The notes beneath the pieces are model-generated. The model searched no databases. It was not told the DNA's origin and was given only the letters and a program-made list of their open reading frames with translations. Positions 17,140 through 26,079 of a stretch of DNA of 64,000 nucleotides are shown one piece after another. The DNA is from Bacteroidales bacterium (GTDB lineage: Bacteria > Bacteroidota > Bacteroidia > Bacteroidales > UBA12077): contig WTBR01000007.1 in the NCBI GenBank assembly GCA_013138975.1, forward strand, positions 62,001-126,000, read 5' to 3'. Made by a program: the position numbers and the translations under genes. Every line of letters starts with the position of its first letter. Positions within the stretch are counted from its first letter, which is position 1.

Positions 17140-18396
17140 ATGCATATTAAGAAAATATATATAATAAGCTTTGTTATTTTTATTTTAATACTTGTAAGTT
17201 TATTAAAAACTTCAGAAAGTAGTATTCTTAGTAGAAATGAGAATATCTATGCAGTTGGAATTGACCATAATATTATTTATCATGATATTAAAAAAGAGTA
17301 TGAAATTACTATTGATTCTTTCAATATCGTTCAGAATAAGATAAGAAGAAACTATAATTTAGCCCGATTACTAAAAGAGGCTGGTTTAGAGCGTGAAAAA
17401 GTTAATAAGGCAACTTTTCGATCATCAGAAGTATTTGATATTAGAAGAATTAAAGCAGGAAATCATTATCGATTATATTATACAAAAGATAGCTCTAAAA
17501 CCTTAAGGTATTTTGTATATAAGCATAGTCCAACAGAATACCTTAAAATAGCATTGAATAATGAGCCTATTGCAATAAAAGGCCAAAAAGAAATTGTAAG
17601 TATAAGAAAATCTTGTTCAGGTACTATATCATCATCATTGTGGGCAACAATGATTGAAAATAATATTGACCCGATGATGGCTAATAGACTTTCTGAAATT
17701 TATGCATGGACTGTTGATTTTTTTGGATTAGAACAAGGAGATCAATTTAAGGTTATTTATGAGGAGCATTTTGTTGACAGTATCCCAATAGGGATAGGAG
17801 AAATTTATGCAGCAAGTTTTAAACATCAAGGAGAGGAGCTGTTAGCTTATGAGTTCGAACAGAACGGAGTAAAAAGTTTTTTTGATGAAAAAGGAAAAAG
17901 CTTACGTAGACAATTTCTGAAATCCCCTTTGCGATTTTCTCGAATAAGCTCTGGTTATTCAAATAGCAGAATGCATCCTATTTTAAAAATACGTCGTCCA
18001 CATCGTGGTGTTGATTATGCTGCTCCAAAAGGAACGCCAATTAATAGTATTGGAGACGGTACAGTGTATAAAAAAGGATATACTAAAGGAGCAGGTTATT
18101 ATATAAAGATACGCCATAACAGTGTTTATACTTCAGGGTATAATCATTTATCCAGATATCCAAAAGGGATAAAAGTTGGACAAAGAGTTACACAAGGTCA
18201 GGTGATTGGATATGTAGGTAGTACAGGATATGCTACAGGTCCGCATTTAGATTTTAGAGTATGGCTAAACGGGCAAGCTGTTAATCCATTAAAAATTAAA
18301 GCGCCTCCCGTTGAACCAATCGAAGAAAATAATTATTCAACATTCGAAGATAAGAAGGAAGAATTATCTCAAGAGCTAGAAAAGATTGATTCATAA
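17140..18396 (+). CDS. M23 family metallopeptidase (peptidoglycan hydrolase-like)
   Basis: This envelope protein has 418 residues. An N-terminal membrane anchor (IYIISFVIFILILVSLL, residues 6-22) precedes a periplasmic region that includes an OapA/LysM-like segment (LARLLKEAGLEREKVNKA). A C-terminal LytM/M23 domain has the zinc-binding motifs HRGVDYAAPKGTP and GPHLDFRVW (the HxH-type HLD) plus YIKIRHNSVYTSGYNHLS. All expected metal ligands appear present, so it is probably an active endopeptidase cutting peptidoglycan cross-links. The final 30 residues are acidic. The gene stands 53 bases after the YitT gene. Confidence 0.92.
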   Translation: MHIKKIYIISFVIFILILVSLLKTSESSILSRNENIYAVGIDHNIIYHDIKKEYEITIDSFNIVQNKIRRNYNLARLLKEAGLEREKVNKATFRSSEVFDIRRIKAGNHYRLYYTKDSSKTLRYFVYKHSPTEYLKIALNNEPIAIKGQKEIVSIRKSCSGTISSSLWATMIENNIDPMMANRLSEIYAWTVDFFGLEQGDQFKVIYEEHFVDSIPIGIGEIYAASFKHQGEELLAYEFEQNGVKSFFDEKGKSLRRQFLKSPLRFSRISSGYSNSRMHPILKIRRPHRGVDYAAPKGTPINSIGDGTVYKKGYTKGAGYYIKIRHNSVYTSGYNHLSRYPKGIKVGQRVTQGQVIGYVGSTGYATGPHLDFRVWLNGQAVNPLKIKAPPVEPIEENNYSTFEDKKEELSQELEKIDS

Positions 18397-18502
18397 TTTG
18401 ACTTAATATTTGTAAGTGACCTCTAAAAGCATTTTCTTCATAACTTTATAATCCTAAAAGTATAAATAAGCGTTTAAATAAGAAGGTTTAAATAAGTTTA
18501 AG

Positions 18503-19181
18503 ATGTTTTATTTTTGGCATTATATTATTTTTCACGTCTTGTTCTCCAACGTATTTTCCCAATATGGTAAATTCACCTATGTTTAACAATCAGGGTGGGT
18601 TTCAGGCTACAATTGCTGCAGGGAATAATAGTTTTGATGCCCAAACTGCAGTAGCTGTATCAGATAATATTGGAATAATGTTAAATGGAAGTTATGGAAA
18701 CGAAACCAATAATTCTATAGATAATTTTCATAAACATTCTTTTGCTGAGGCAGGAATTGGTTATTATGAAAGATTCAGAGAAAGGTTTAGGTATGAAATT
18801 TATGGGGGTTATGGAATTGGAGAAGTTGAAGGGGATTTTGAATATGCACTTTTTGATGAAGAAATAACAAATACAAGATATAATCGATTTTTCATTTAAC
18901 CAGGAATAGGTATTTCTAGTAGAATTTTTGATGGAAGCTTTTCTCTACGATTTGCTTTAGTTCAAATGGATACAAAAGGTACATATTTTGGGACAGCGCA
19001 GTATAATATATTTTTTGAACCAGTAATAACATCTAAAATTGCCACTAAATATATAAAATTTATTGCTCAGCTTGGACTCTTTTTACCAGTTGGAGATCAG
19101 GAACTTAATTTCGATTATCAGTTTTTAATTTTTAATTTTGGAATCAACTTTAATTTAGGAAGAAAATATTACGATTTATAA
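18503..19181 (+). pseudogene. Broken outer-membrane lipoprotein / beta-barrel gene
   Basis: One frame (TGT at 18504 to TAA at 19179) encodes a lipoprotein-like leader (GIILFFTSCSPTYFP, lipobox Cys) and a beta-rich barrel with Gly/Tyr-rich strands (GIGYYERFRERFRYEIYGGYG). Two lesions break it. The only nearby ATG (18503) is one base out of frame, as if one T were gained in the following T-rich stretch. An in-frame TAA at 18897 interrupts the protein between FFI and PGIGISSRIFDGSF, where CAA (giving IQPGIG) would restore it. The downstream half still ends neatly with LIFNFGINFNLGRKYYDL, so the decay looks recent. Confidence 0.85.
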
Positions 19182-19400
19182 TCAGAAATTAATTTATCGA
19201 TTGCTTTGGATAGCGTACGTTTCCTAATTCATGCCTTTTTGTAGAGCATACAGAATTCTCAGTATGAGAAAGAGTATCTAAATTATATATTCTTTGCGAA
19301 TTACAAAAACTAAAGAACTATTTAAACCAGATGGTGGTCTGAAATTTGGTATAGGTTTTGTATGAACAATTACAATTCATGTAAGTTTAATAAGTAAAAA

Positions 19401-19405
19401 GGAGG
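19401..19405 (+). promoter_or_regulatory. Strong Shine-Dalgarno site before the gene at 19411
   Basis: AAAAAGGAGG lies five bases before the ATG at 19411. A full GGAGG ribosome binding site is exceptional in this window, where nearly all genes have A/T-rich leaders. Confidence 0.75.
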
Positions 19406-19410
19406 TTGTT

Positions 19411-20613
19411 ATGAAAGGATTTATGAAAAGCATTGCATTACTTATAATATTTTCACAAGCTACATTTGCGCAAGATGTAATTACTGTTGAAGCTAAAAGA
19501 ATTGATGTTAGTGACAATCTTGATTTAGAAGCTGTGGCTTCTGTATTTGGAGAATCAGAAAATCTTGAAGATTTTGAAAATAGATTAAATGACCCTGAAA
19601 GACAAATATGTAATCTTGATCTTAATGAAGATGGTTATGTAGATTATTTACGAGTTGTTGAAAATTCAGAAGAACAAACTATTTTAATTACTATACAAGC
19701 AGTTTTAGGTAAAGATTTATTTCAGGATGTAGCAACTATTGATGTTGAAAAGGACAATTATGGTGAAACTCAGGTTCAGGTTGTTGGTGATGTATATATG
19801 TATGGGTCGGATTATATTATTGAACCTGTTTATATACATACTCCGGTAGTTTGTTCTTATTTCTGGGATCCATATTATCATTCATATCATTCACCATATT
19901 ATTGGCATTATTATCCATCGTATTACCATGCATGGCATCCTCTTCTTTCGCATGTATATAGACATAATGTTTATACACACGTGAATGTACACCATGCTTA
20001 TAATTATACATCAGTGCGTAGAAGTGCAAGAGCTATGCAAGTGCATAGTTCGATCAGACGTAATGACTATGGAAGAGCTAATCCAAACAAATCCTTTTCT
20101 GTAAGGAATACCGGAGTTAAGAACACCCATGAGCTAAATCGCCAGAGAGGAACAGTAAGAGCAACAACAAGCACTAGATCATCAAATACGAGGACAGTAG
20201 CTCCCAGATCAACAACAAGCACTAGATCATCAAATACAAGAACTGTAGCTCCCAGATCAACAACAAGCACTAATTCAACCAAAAGAAAAGTGCAGAGTGA
20301 TTGGAAAAGTACATCTAGGCCAAATAATAGAAGTGGACAAGTAAAAAGTAATAGAACCTCTACAAATAGAACAACAACAGCAAGACCATCACAAAATAAA
20401 AAATCATATAACAGAAGTACTCAGAGTAAAAGTTCAAATAATAGAAGTACACAAAGCAGGAGCTCTCAGAATAGGAATTCTCAAGTTAAATCAGGTAAGA
20501 GTTCAAGCTCAAATAAACAAGGAGCAAGTCGATCTGGAGGACAAAAATCAAATAACAATAAATCAGGAAGTAGTCGATCAGGATCATCAAAAGGAAGGTC
20601 AAAGGGAAAATAA
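19411..20613 (+). CDS. Secreted protein with Tyr/His-rich middle and basic Ser/Arg/Asn repeat tail
   Basis: This 400-residue protein has a signal peptide (GFMKSIALLIIFSQATFAQ, cleavage near residue 21). Residues 22-140 form a folded domain with an EF-hand-like acidic loop DLNEDGYVDYLRV. Residues 145-200 are rich in Tyr, His, Pro and Trp (YFWDPYYHSYHSPYYWHYYP). From about residue 205 the tail is low-complexity, basic, rich in Ser, Thr, Arg and Asn, including a 16-residue repeat TTSTRSSNTRTVAPRS. The composition suggests an envelope- or extracellular-matrix-associated protein, and the disordered tail could bind polyanions. The family occurs in Bacteroidota without a known role. Confidence 0.82.
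   Translation: MKGFMKSIALLIIFSQATFAQDVITVEAKRIDVSDNLDLEAVASVFGESENLEDFENRLNDPERQICNLDLNEDGYVDYLRVVENSEEQTILITIQAVLGKDLFQDVATIDVEKDNYGETQVQVVGDVYMYGSDYIIEPVYIHTPVVCSYFWDPYYHSYHSPYYWHYYPSYYHAWHPLLSHVYRHNVYTHVNVHHAYNYTSVRRSARAMQVHSSIRRNDYGRANPNKSFSVRNTGVKNTHELNRQRGTVRATTSTRSSNTRTVAPRSTTSTRSSNTRTVAPRSTTSTNSTKRKVQSDWKSTSRPNNRSGQVKSNRTSTNRTTTARPSQNKKSYNRSTQSKSSNNRSTQSRSSQNRNSQVKSGKSSSSNKQGASRSGGQKSNNNKSGSSRSGSSKGRSKGK
20162..20272 (+). repeat. 48-bp tandem repeat inside the gene at 19411
   Basis: Two 48-bp units (20162-20209 and 20210-20257) differ at a few bases, and a third, partial unit reaches about 20272. Each unit encodes the 16-residue repeat in the protein tail, so copy number changes would keep the frame. 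Confidence 0.9.
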
Positions 20614-20758
20614 AGAATATTTTTTTTTATTGTTATGATTTGAGAATCAAATAGGTTTATAAATATGTGAATAAGATTTATTAAGCATTCCTATAGTTTG
20701 GGGATGCTTAATATTTAGATAAACTTTAAATAAGAATTTGAAATATTAGCTTGTAATT

Positions 20759-21325
20759 TTAATCAGAAAGTAACTTTCCAATTACTTTAGGAAAGTGTTT
20801 GTATTCCAGTTCGTGTATTTTTTTTGCAACATCTTCAGGGGTATCGGTAAGTGAAACTGAACATTTCGTCTGGAATAGAATATCTCCTTTATCATATTCT
20901 TTGTTAACGTAATGAATGGTAATGCCTGTTTCTGTTTCTTTGTTTTCAACAACAGCTTCATGAACATTCATTCCATACATACCCTTCCCTCCGTATTTTG
21001 GTAATAAAGCGGGATGAATATTAATAATTTTATTGGGATATTCATTTATTAAATTCTCTGGGATTAGCCACAGAAATCCTGCTAAAACAATAAAGTTTAT
21101 ATTGTGTTCTTTGAGGATTTTAAGAATACTATCGCTATTATAAAAATCTGGTCGAGAAAAAACATGATGCTTTATGTTATGATTAACAGCCCTTTGATTA
21201 ACGTATGCATTTTTATTATTCGAAAAAATGATAGAGATCTCATTTTTTTTATTTCCTTTGAAAAAATTTATAATGTTTTCGGCATTTGTTCCGGATCCAG
21301 ATGCAAATATTGCAATATTGTTCAT
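20759..21325 (-). CDS. purN: Phosphoribosylglycinamide formyltransferase
   Basis: PurN transfers a formyl group from 10-formyl-THF to GAR in purine synthesis. The 188-residue protein has the N-terminal AIFASGSGTNAENII motif binding the substrate phosphate, the catalytic-site region INIHPALLPKYGGKGMYG with conserved Asn and His, and the ETGITIHYVNKEYDKGDIL segment with the catalytic Asp. Length is normal. The gene is transcribed divergently from acpP, with which it shares a 188-base intergenic region. Confidence 0.95.
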   Translation of the reverse strand: MNNIAIFASGSGTNAENIINFFKGNKKNEISIIFSNNKNAYVNQRAVNHNIKHHVFSRPDFYNSDSILKILKEHNINFIVLAGFLWLIPENLINEYPNKIINIHPALLPKYGGKGMYGMNVHEAVVENKETETGITIHYVNKEYDKGDILFQTKCSVSLTDTPEDVAKKIHELEYKHFPKVIGKLLSD

Positions 21326-21513
21326 TTGTGTATGATTATGAGTTTAATAAGCAAACAGTTTGTTTCTTTTATTAAAAAATTATTGCAAAAATGGCTTTAA
21401 AAATCCAAAAAAAACTATTTTTGCAACAAAAAATAGAGAAATATCTTTGATTTATCACAGTTAATTATATTTCTTTGCACTGTAAAATAAATTATTAATT
21501 AAAAATTAAAGTT

Positions 21514-21750
21514 ATGTCTGATACTGCATCAAGAGTAAAAGCAATTATCGTTGATAAGTTGGGAGTTGATGAAAATGAAGTTACACCAGAAGCAAGTTTT
21601 ACTAATGACTTAGGTGCTGACTCTCTTGACACTGTTGAGTTAATTATGGAATTCGAAAAGGAATTCAATATTTCAATTCCGGATGATCAAGCTGAAAATA
21701 TTGGTACTGTAGGTGATGCTACTAAATATATTGAAGAGCACGCTAAGTAA
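21514..21750 (+). CDS. acpP: Acyl carrier protein
   Basis: ACP carries growing acyl chains on a phosphopantetheine arm. The 78-residue acidic protein has the [14 protein letters not shown] motif with the attachment Ser at residue 37, and the C-terminal [14 protein letters not shown] helix. It heads the acpP-fabF-rnc block. Confidence 0.98.
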   Translation: MSDTASRVKAIIVDKLGVDENEVTPEASFTNDLGADSLDTVELIMEFEKEFNISIPDDQAENIGTVGDATKYIEEHAK

Positions 21751-21790
21751 TTTTTAATATCTTAAAATCTTGTTTTAAATTTTATTTGTT

Positions 21791-23044
21791 ATGGAGTTCA
21801 AACGTGTTGTAATAACTGGAGTAGGGGCAATTACGCCAATCGGAAACAATGTTGAAGAATATTGGAAAAATTTAATGGATGGAGTAAGTGGTTCTAATCT
21901 TATTACACACTTTGATGCATCTAAATTTAAAACAAGATTTGCTTGTGAAGTTAAAAACTTCGATCCAAGTCAACATTTTGATAGAAAAGAAGCTAGAAAA
22001 CTGGATTTGTTTGCTCAGTATGCATTAGTTGCTGCTGAACAAGCAATGCAAGATTCTAAACTTGATCTGGAAGCTATAGATCATGATAAAGCTGGGGTTA
22101 TTTGGGGATCCGGAATTGGCGGTATAAATACTTTTTTAGATGAAGTAAGAAGTTATGCTAATGGTGATGGAACACCTAGATTTAGTCCTTTCTTTATTCC
22201 TAAAATGATTTCGGATATTGCTTCAGGACACATTTCAATGAAGTATAATTTCCGGGGTCCTAACTTTACAACAGTTTCTGCATGCGCATCATCAACAAAT
22301 GCGATGATAGATGCATTAACTTATATCCGTTTAGGAAAGGCGAATATTATGATAACCGGTGGTTCCGAAGCTGCAATTAATGAAGCTGGTATGGGTGGTT
22401 TTAGCTCAATGCAAGCTATTTCAACCAGGAATGATGATTATCAATCAGCTTCTCGTCCATTTTGTAATACTCGTGACGGTTTTGTTATGGGTGAAGGTGG
22501 CGCAGCATTAATGTTTGAAGAATTAGAGCATGCAAAAGCACGTGGAGCTAAAATATACGCTGAAGTAGCTGGTGGTGGAATGTCTGCCGACGCTCATCAT
22601 TTAACAGCCCCTCATCCAGAAGGATTGGGTGCTAAAAATGTTATGCGTAATGCATTGGAAGATGCAAATATGAAACCAGAAGATATTGATTATATCAATG
22701 TTCATGGTACTGCCACTCCATTAGGAGATGTAGCAGAATTAAAAGGAATTAAAGAAGTATTTGGTGAACAGGCTTATAAAATGAATATAAGTTCTACCAA
22801 ATCAATGACTGGACACTTATTGGGGGCAGCTGGTGCTGTTGAAACTTTAGCCGCACTTTGTGCTATTGTTAATGGAGTTATTCCACCAACGATTAATCAT
22901 CATGAAAGTGATCCTAACATTGATGAAAAATTGAATTTAACATTTAAAACGGCCGAAAAAAGAGAAGTGCGGGCTGCATTAAGTAATACTTTTGGTTTTG
23001 GTGGACATAATGCTTCAGTAATTCTAAAAAAATATACTGAATAA
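21791..23044 (+). CDS. fabF: 3-oxoacyl-[acyl-carrier-protein] synthase II
   Basis: FabF elongates fatty acids by decarboxylative condensation of malonyl-ACP with acyl-ACP. The 417-residue protein has the catalytic Cys165 in VSACASSTNAM, the two active-site histidines in INVHGTATPLGD and MTGHLLGAAGA, the Lys of STKSMTGH, and the C-terminal SNTFGFGGHNASVIL. The motifs are complete and the length is typical. It lies 40 bases after acpP and 7 bases before rnc, a conserved order across Bacteroidota. Confidence 0.97.
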   Translation: MEFKRVVITGVGAITPIGNNVEEYWKNLMDGVSGSNLITHFDASKFKTRFACEVKNFDPSQHFDRKEARKLDLFAQYALVAAEQAMQDSKLDLEAIDHDKAGVIWGSGIGGINTFLDEVRSYANGDGTPRFSPFFIPKMISDIASGHISMKYNFRGPNFTTVSACASSTNAMIDALTYIRLGKANIMITGGSEAAINEAGMGGFSSMQAISTRNDDYQSASRPFCNTRDGFVMGEGGAALMFEELEHAKARGAKIYAEVAGGGMSADAHHLTAPHPEGLGAKNVMRNALEDANMKPEDIDYINVHGTATPLGDVAELKGIKEVFGEQAYKMNISSTKSMTGHLLGAAGAVETLAALCAIVNGVIPPTINHHESDPNIDEKLNLTFKTAEKREVRAALSNTFGFGGHNASVILKKYTE

Positions 23045-23051
23045 TTTTTTT

Positions 23052-23792
23052 GTGTTAAAAGACTTTAGACCTTTAAAATACTACTTTTCAAAAAATAAAA
23101 AGTTTTATAAACTGATTTATCGGTTAACTGGATATTATCCAGAAAAAATACAGGTATATAAAGTTGCATTTACACATAAATCTGCCTCAAGAAATTCAGA
23201 TAGAACAAAAAGACTCAATAATGAACGATTAGAGTTTTTGGGTGATGCAATATTAGCATCTATTGTTGCAGATTTTCTATTTTCATGCTACCCGTTTAAA
23301 AGAGAAGGCTTTCTTACTAAAATGAGAGCCAGAATTGTAAGTCGTGAGCAATTAAATGAAATTGCTTTACGAATGGGTTTGCAATTTCACGTAGTAGCAC
23401 AAAATAAAATAAGTGGTACTAAAAATATATATGGGAATGCTTTAGAAGCAATTATTGGAGCAGTATACGTTGATAAGGGGTATGAAAAAACAAAATCTTT
23501 TGTCTTAAAAAAGATTATCGATAAAAATATAGATTTAAAAGAACTTGCTTTAACAGATTCTGATTATAAGAGTCAGGTAATTGAATGGACACAAAAAAAT
23601 AAAGTCCAAATTGCGTTCAATGATGAAGAAGTTGAAAGTACCGAACAAAATAGTTTATATTTTACTTCTACAATTGTTTATGATAATCAAATATTAGGTC
23701 AGGGTAAAGGCTTGTCTAAAAAGGAAGCTCAGCAAAATGCATCTAGAGAAGCTTTGGAAAAAACGAAGCAAATTCCTGTAATTTCACTTTAA
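23052..23792 (+). CDS. rnc: Ribonuclease III
   Basis: RNase III cleaves double-stranded RNA, including rRNA precursors. The 246-residue protein has the signature NNERLEFLGDAILASIVADF with catalytic acidic residues, the second acidic cluster NALEAIIGAVYVDKGYE, and a C-terminal dsRNA-binding domain (DYKSQVIEWTQKNK to GKGLSKKEAQQNASREAL). The start codon is GTG at 23052, seven bases after fabF; no better ATG exists upstream of the folded domain. The long N-terminal extension of about 25 residues is common in Bacteroidota. Confidence 0.95.
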   Translation: MLKDFRPLKYYFSKNKKFYKLIYRLTGYYPEKIQVYKVAFTHKSASRNSDRTKRLNNERLEFLGDAILASIVADFLFSCYPFKREGFLTKMRARIVSREQLNEIALRMGLQFHVVAQNKISGTKNIYGNALEAIIGAVYVDKGYEKTKSFVLKKIIDKNIDLKELALTDSDYKSQVIEWTQKNKVQIAFNDEEVESTEQNSLYFTSTIVYDNQILGQGKGLSKKEAQQNASREALEKTKQIPVISL

Positions 23793-23856
23793 CATTTATT
23801 GATTTATTAGATTTGATAGCTAATTATTCTTAATTTTATTACAGAATATAAATCAA

Positions 23857-24288
23857 ATGGTAGCAAAAAAGAAAATCCATAAACTAGCAATTGAAATTGA
23901 AAATGATTACAGCTTAATTGGAATTGCATCGCATGAAAATGACTATAGATTAAGCTGGGCTATAAATAAATCACTTGGCTTAGATCTTAAAAAAAGTGAG
24001 GATTTAACTTTAGATCATCCAAAACACAAAATTACAATTAACTATTCTCTTTATATTTTCGATGACGAAAATAATTTTATTTCTTATAATTTGATTTCTA
24101 ATAAGTCTGAAAAAGGATTTCTGCTACCTGAGATGAAAAATATAGATTTCGTTTTAAGAGTTTCAGGATCGCCTGATCAAGATTTGATAAATGATTTAGT
24201 ATTTCGTTTAAAGAAAATTGAAATTGTTATTACTGCTTTTCCAATTAGTGAAGTATCTGATAAGTTAAGAAAAGTATTTGTGTTTTAA
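23857..24288 (+). CDS. IPExxxVDY family protein
   Basis: This 143-residue protein belongs to a small Bacteroidota family named after a conserved IPExxxVDY motif, present here as the variant LPEMKNIDF (about residue 90). It begins with basic residues and then LAIEIENDYSLIGIASHENDYRLSWAINKSLGLDL, a conserved N-terminal block. The function is unknown. The family is usually encoded next to rnc, and often before pyruvate kinase; here no kinase gene follows and a terminator lies directly downstream. Confidence 0.88.
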   Translation: MVAKKKIHKLAIEIENDYSLIGIASHENDYRLSWAINKSLGLDLKKSEDLTLDHPKHKITINYSLYIFDDENNFISYNLISNKSEKGFLLPEMKNIDFVLRVSGSPDQDLINDLVFRLKKIEIVITAFPISEVSDKLRKVFVF

Positions 24289-24304
24289 TATTTCCTAAAA
24301 ATGA

Positions 24305-24330
24305 AAAGAGAGACCTCCGTCTCTCTTTCT
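24305..24330 (+). terminator. Hairpin terminator after the acpP-fabF-rnc block
   Basis: The perfect ten-pair stem AAAGAGAGAC / GTCTCTCTTT has a CTCC loop. The following T run is short, so termination strength is uncertain. Confidence 0.7.
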
Positions 24331-24480
24331 GAACCCTAAAACTAAAACCTATTTATCAACTTATTTTGTTTTTTTTATTATTTGTTATTTGTTAATGCAA
24401 AACTATAGTATACGTTGGTTAAGTTATTTAAACCTTTGTTAAATAATGTTAAATAATTCATTTAGAACAAATCAAGCGTT

Positions 24481-24488
24481 TATATTTG
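24481..24488 (+). promoter_or_regulatory. Candidate -7 box immediately before the kinase gene at 24496
   Basis: TATATTTG matches TAnnTTTG and ends seven bases before the ATG at 24496. If used, the transcript would be leaderless or nearly so. No good -33 box is visible. Confidence 0.35.
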
Positions 24489-24495
24489 TACTCCT

Positions 24496-26079
24496 ATGCA
24501 GAAAAGATCAATTTGGATAATAACAATAATTTTATCGTGTACACTCCTCTGTCTTATTTTAGTTCAAGCGTATTGGATTCGTAATGCGATTACAATAAAA
24601 GAAGACCAGTTTGAGCAGCTCGTAAATAAGGGTTTGGACAATGTTGTAAGAGAGATTGAAAATCGTGAGATGATTTTTCAAGTTGTAAATGAAATGGATC
24701 CATATGATGATGTTTCGGCTTCAGGTCATCCTTCAACTAATTATCGCTCCAATAGAACAAGTCAAACTGCTTTTGGACTATCATCAACTAATGAGGAAAA
24801 GGAGGTATTTGTTATTAAAAACACAGATTCCCTAAGTATAAGTTCTCAGTTGAAATTATTAGGCGATAATATTATGCGCTTTAATAAAACTACATTTCAA
24901 CTTAACGAAACATCAACTAAAGAATCGTTTAGTAATTTAAGATTGAATATAGATTATAACGAAAAGCTAAATAATAGAACTGTTTTTGTTGAGAATGTAG
25001 TAAATAAACTAATTCAGATTGATATCGATCTCGAAGATCGAATAGATCAAGAAACTATTGAGAAGATTATTAAGAGTATGTTTCTGGAACTAGGGATAGA
25101 TATAGGCTATGAATACGTTATTACAAAAAACAAGTTTAAAACAGTATATAATTCTAAAGATTATAATACAAAAGTAAAATCAAAGAAGTTCTCAGCAAAA
25201 CTTTTCCCTAACGATATTCAAGCTAAAAATAATTTTATCTATGTATATTTTCCTGAGCAAAGAAATTTTATTTTAAGGTCTACAGGCTTTATGGCTTTAT
25301 CTTCCGTATTGTTAACAATTATTATCCTTTTGGGTTTTTCTTCCGCAATTCATATAATGTTTAAGCAAAAAAGGTTGTCACAAATAAAAAATGATTTTGT
25401 GAATAATATGACTCACGAATTAAAAACACCAATTTCGACTATATCTTTAGCGTCGCAAATGTTGAAAGACGATACTATTCCTGCCGAATCAAAAAATCTG
25501 GTTTATATTTCAAATATTATTGAAGATGAAAGCAAACGATTAAGTTACCAAGTAGAAAAAGTGTTGAAAACGGCCTTATTCGAGCAGGGACAAATTAAAC
25601 TAAAGCGCAAGAAGTTAAATGTTCACAAAATAATTGAAAATGTTGTTAAGAATTTTGATATACAAGTTAAGTCGCGAAAAGGAGAGTTAATTAAAAGATT
25701 AGAAGCAGAAAATCCGGTTTTGTTTATCGATGAGGTTCATTTTACAAATATTATATTTAATTTACTTGATAATGCAGTTAAATATAGTAATATGGAGCCC
25801 AAGATTACAATTTCGACCAAACAAAATAAAAAAGGGGTATATATTTCTGTAGCAGATCAGGGAATAGGTATTAAGAAACAAGATCATAAAAGAATTTTTG
25901 ACCAGTTTTATAGAGTTTCAACCGGAAATTTACATGACGTAAAGGGTTTTGGATTAGGCTTAAGTTATGTTAAAAAGATTGTTGAAGCACACAATGGCGA
26001 TATTAAATTAAAATCAGATATAAGAAGAGGAACTACTTTTGAAATATTTATTCCAATTAATACTATAAACAATGGATGA
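24496..26079 (+). CDS. Membrane sensor histidine kinase (two-component system)
   Basis: This 527-residue class I histidine kinase has two membrane helices (residues 5-24 and about 258-283) enclosing a periplasmic sensor region of about 230 residues without recognised fold. The cytoplasmic part has the H-box MTHELKTPIS with phosphorylated His307, the N-box FNLLDNAVKYS, the G1 box VADQGIGIKKQD and the G2 box GFGLGLSYVKKIVEAHNG. It overlaps the downstream OmpR-type regulator gene by 8 bases, which marks the pair as one system. The stimulus is unknown. Confidence 0.94.
   Translation: MQKRSIWIITIILSCTLLCLILVQAYWIRNAITIKEDQFEQLVNKGLDNVVREIENREMIFQVVNEMDPYDDVSASGHPSTNYRSNRTSQTAFGLSSTNEEKEVFVIKNTDSLSISSQLKLLGDNIMRFNKTTFQLNETSTKESFSNLRLNIDYNEKLNNRTVFVENVVNKLIQIDIDLEDRIDQETIEKIIKSMFLELGIDIGYEYVITKNKFKTVYNSKDYNTKVKSKKFSAKLFPNDIQAKNNFIYVYFPEQRNFILRSTGFMALSSVLLTIIILLGFSSAIHIMFKQKRLSQIKNDFVNNMTHELKTPISTISLASQMLKDDTIPAESKNLVYISNIIEDESKRLSYQVEKVLKTALFEQGQIKLKRKKLNVHKIIENVVKNFDIQVKSRKGELIKRLEAENPVLFIDEVHFTNIIFNLLDNAVKYSNMEPKITISTKQNKKGVYISVADQGIGIKKQDHKRIFDQFYRVSTGNLHDVKGFGLGLSYVKKIVEAHNGDIKLKSDIRRGTTFEIFIPINTINNG

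Noticed and set aside
20067..20282. Antisense frame with a repeated Val/Leu/Asp motif
   Set aside because: It is only the reverse reading of the 48-bp tandem repeat in the secreted-protein gene.
20681..20711. Hairpin TAAGCATTCC / GGGATGCTTA as terminator of the repeat-tailed protein gene
   Set aside because: It lies about 70 bases after the stop, contains a G-T pair and has no T run; listed as uncertain only.
21104..21400. 98-codon frame opposite purN
   Set aside because: Shadow of purN, without features of its own; the purN motifs are unambiguous.
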